Source: Enterobacter ludwigii
GTDB lineage: Bacteria; Pseudomonadota; Gammaproteobacteria; Enterobacterales; Enterobacteriaceae
Reading direction: 5' to 3'
DNA length: 64,000 bases
NCBI GenBank assembly: GCA_023023105.1
Contig: CP083824.1
Coordinates: 3,534,001-3,598,000, forward strand
The translations under genes were made by a program, and so were the position numbers. Below the pieces are notes generated by a model that had not been told where the DNA came from, made no database searches, and saw nothing but the letters and a program-made list of their open reading frames with translations. Below, piece by piece: positions 61,663-64,000 of this stretch. Numbering within the stretch: position 1 is the stretch's first letter; every line of letters starts with the position of its first letter.

Positions 61663-64000
61663 ATGAGCCAAATCTCTGTTATATCGAAACTTACTGGCGT
61701 GGAGACGACCACGGAAGGCACACAGGTTACGCTGAGCCATTCCTCTATTGTTGAACTTCATGTAGAGCGGGCCGATGTCTCCCACTTCGCGCGCAGTGGA
61801 AACGATCTGCTGGTGACGCTGCATTCCGGCGAGGTGATCACCCTTAAAAATTTCTACGTCACTGACGCGCAGGGAGCAAGCCAGCTGGTTCTGCAGGACA
61901 GCAATGGCGCACTATGGTGGATTGAAGACCCTACCGGGGCCGCCTCGTATGAATCCATAGCCTCCACGGACGTGTTGCTTGCCGCATCAGGGAGTGATGC
62001 CGGTGGTGCCGCCATCTGGCCATGGGCACTGGGCGGCATTGTCGCAGCAGGCGGCATCGCAGCGGCGGCAAGCGGCAGCGGTGGTGGAGGTGGCGGCAGT
62101 GATCATAACAGCAGTACTGACCCCACCACGCCCACTGACCCGACGGACCCGACCGATCCAGCCGACCCGGATACGACGCCGCCGAATGCGCCTTCCAGTC
62201 TCCAGTTCTCATCAGACGGTAAAACCGTCACCGGTACCGCAGAACCCGGCAGTACAATCACCCTGAAAGATACTAATGGCAATGTGGTTGGCACAGGTAA
62301 AACCGGCAGTGACGGCTCGTTTACCGTCACCCTCGGAACACCGCTGACCAACGGGGAACAGGTAACAGCCACCGCAACGGACAGCGCCGGGAATACCAGT
62401 CAGGGCACAAATGTGACCGCACCGGATCTCACCGCACCTGATGCGCCAACGATCGGCAGCGTGATCGACGATATCGCTCCTCAGACGGGGGCGGTAACCA
62501 ACGGCGGCAGCACTAACGATCAGCGGCCGCAGCTCACCGGCACCGCCGAACCCGGCTCCACCGTGACGATTTATGACGGCGGTATCGCCATTGGCACGGC
62601 GGTCGTCGCCAGCAACGGTACATGGACATTCACCCCGTCAGTCGACCTGAGCGAAAGCACCCACCAGATTACCGTCCGTGCAACCGACGTCGCGGGCAAT
62701 ACCGGACCCGCCTCACCGGTTTTCACCCTCACAGTCGATCTGACGCCTCCGACTACACCGACCGCGATTCTGCTGACCGACGACACGGGGTCTGTCAGAG
62801 GAGCTATCACTTCGGGCACGCTGACCGATGCGACGCAGCCGCTCCTGGCAGGAACAGGGGAGCCCGGTGGAACCATCACCATTTACGATAACGGCGTGGT
62901 CATTGGCACCACGACGGTGCTCCCCAACGGTACCTGGAGCATCACACCCAATGGACCACTCCCGGAAGGAACGCACTCCATCACCGTCACTGAAACCGAT
63001 GCCGCCGGAAACCAGAGCACGGCATCCGCGCCTGTTACCTTCACCGTAGATACCACCCCGCCGTCTGCTCCTGGAAATCTCGTGGTATCAAATGATGGCG
63101 GCACCATCAGCGGTACCGCAGAGCCGGGCAGCACGGTGACCATCCGTGAAGGCGGCGCACTCGTTGGCACACCCGTTGTTGCCGATAGTCAGGGTAACTT
63201 TAGCGTGACGCTGAACCCACCGAAGCTCAACGGCGAAATCCTGACCGCTGACGCCACCGACACGGCAGGCAACACCAGTCCAACCACTTCCGCGGCGGCA
63301 CCGGACATTACCCCGCCGCAGATCCCGATCATCGTATCGGTGATTGATGACGTACAGGCCACCACCGGCCCCGTGGGCCCGAATGGACTGACCAACGACC
63401 GGGCCCCAACCATTAACGGTACGGGCGAGTCGGGCTCGACCATTACGATTTCTAACGGCAGCGATGTCCTCGGCACGGTGATTGTTCCACAATCCGGCCT
63501 GTGGAGCTTTACGCCGCCCTCACCGCTGGCCGATGGCACTTACGTGCTCACGGCAAAGGCGACGGATTCCGCCGGTAACCAGAGCGGAATATCTGCCTCC
63601 TGGACAATTAACGTCGATGGGACGGCACCTGCAGCCCCGGTGATTTCCCAGATCGTGGACGATGTGCCCGGGGGAATTGTTGGCTCGCTCGGCCAAAATG
63701 CCACCACCAATGACGCAACCCCAACGCTCAGCGGCACCGCTGAACCCAATGCGACGGTAACTATCAGGGTGGACGGGGTCGATGTGGGTACGACCGTCGC
63801 CGATGGTGGCGGTGCGTGGATCTTTACCCCTTCAAGCCCTATTAGCGAGGGTCAGCACGCCCTGACCGCCGTCGCGACCGACGCGGCAGGTAACTCAAGC
63901 GGCGTCTCCAGCACCTGGACTCTGACGATTGACAGCGTCGCGCCTGCGGCTCCGGTGATTACCCAGGTGATAGATGATGTGCCCGAGCATCTCGGTGCGC
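61663..64000 (+). CDS. bapA: BapA-like giant biofilm adhesin, 5' part (runs off the window)
   Basis: ATG 61663 follows GGAG by 10 nt, and 779 codons are visible without a stop. The N-terminal 130 residues are the BapA-prefix type (MSQISVISKLTGVETTTEGT; AIWPWALGGIVAAGGIAAAA). A Gly/Ser run and a (TDP) linker follow, then Ig-like repeats of about 100 residues beginning DxTPPxxP or TAPDAP and ending TDxAGNxS. This is the layout of large type I-secreted adhesins anchored at the cell surface. In Salmonella, bapA with its secretion genes bapBCD lies close to ssrA, and the same is expected beyond the window. The C-terminal secretion signal is not visible. Confidence 0.88.
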   Translation, partial: MSQISVISKLTGVETTTEGTQVTLSHSSIVELHVERADVSHFARSGNDLLVTLHSGEVITLKNFYVTDAQGASQLVLQDSNGALWWIEDPTGAASYESIASTDVLLAASGSDAGGAAIWPWALGGIVAAGGIAAAASGSGGGGGGSDHNSSTDPTTPTDPTDPTDPADPDTTPPNAPSSLQFSSDGKTVTGTAEPGSTITLKDTNGNVVGTGKTGSDGSFTVTLGTPLTNGEQVTATATDSAGNTSQGTNVTAPDLTAPDAPTIGSVIDDIAPQTGAVTNGGSTNDQRPQLTGTAEPGSTVTIYDGGIAIGTAVVASNGTWTFTPSVDLSESTHQITVRATDVAGNTGPASPVFTLTVDLTPPTTPTAILLTDDTGSVRGAITSGTLTDATQPLLAGTGEPGGTITIYDNGVVIGTTTVLPNGTWSITPNGPLPEGTHSITVTETDAAGNQSTASAPVTFTVDTTPPSAPGNLVVSNDGGTISGTAEPGSTVTIREGGALVGTPVVADSQGNFSVTLNPPKLNGEILTADATDTAGNTSPTTSAAAPDITPPQIPIIVSVIDDVQATTGPVGPNGLTNDRAPTINGTGESGSTITISNGSDVLGTVIVPQSGLWSFTPPSPLADGTYVLTAKATDSAGNQSGISASWTINVDGTAPAAPVISQIVDDVPGGIVGSLGQNATTNDATPTLSGTAEPNATVTIRVDGVDVGTTVADGGGAWIFTPSSPISEGQHALTAVATDAAGNSSGVSSTWTLTIDSVAPAAPVITQVIDDVPEHLGA

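Noticed and set aside
61854..63749. Long antisense frames opposite the adhesin repeats
   Set aside because: They mirror the GC-rich, repetitive sense coding sequence and have no starts or conserved features of their own.

Overview
The window is chromosomal DNA of an Enterobacteriaceae member, most like Enterobacter or a close relative. The gene order yfiL-yfiR-yfiN-yfiB, rplS-trmD-rimM-rpsP, ffh, ypjD, yfjD, grpE, nadK, recN, bamE, ratB-ratA, smpB, ssrA is the conserved enterobacterial one. The proteins are close to E. coli homologues but clearly not E. coli, and the locus beyond ssrA ends in a BapA-like giant adhesin, as in Salmonella.

Region 1 (1-16836) is core genome. It has one lesion: a complete IS1 (359-1126, 8-bp target duplication) sits in the signal-peptide codons of yfiR, the periplasmic repressor of the diguanylate cyclase YfiN, whose gene follows intact. 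Strong regulatory sites are readable: a sigma-32 promoter for grpE, two LexA boxes before recN, and terminators after rplS, ffh and bamE.

Region 2 (16837-about 44527) is a mosaic island entered through the 3' end of ssrA (tmRNA). It carries an intact tyrosine integrase and a serine recombinase with two ParB-like proteins. Next is a minus-strand operon of a Cys-rich small peptide, two ThiF/E1-like proteins with PqqD-like N-termini and a UvrA-like ATPase, which I read as a candidate uncharacterised RiPP pathway. A C5-methylase restriction-modification pair follows. An IS903-type element then joins a plasmid-like block (truncated relaxase, lipoproteins, RepL-like winged-helix proteins, iteron-like repeats). 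The island ends with an AlpA regulator, an IS3-family element, an ankyrin-like protein and a SIR2 protein.

Region 3 (about 44528-51821) is a gutted Fels-2/186-like prophage. Integrase, CI repressor, an excisionase-like gene and the start of cII remain, fused by deletion to a few tail and baseplate genes and cargo. Region 4 (51822-about 56700) is a second ssrA-type island with a decayed integrase and an intact AAA ATPase. The ssrA 3'-end sequence recurs at 51778-51821, with a short related copy at 44515-44527, so several elements have stacked at one site.

Region 5 (about 56725-64000) returns to chromosome-like GC-rich sequence: a solo IS end, envelope and stress-type small genes, a cupin, a YceI-like protein, an ECF sigma/anti-sigma/TPR operon, an AT-rich 0.75-kb gap, and the start of a BapA-like adhesin that runs off the window. 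YfiN (c-di-GMP synthesis) and the BapA-like adhesin (biofilm) lie on either side of the ssrA cluster. A functional link between them is inference only.
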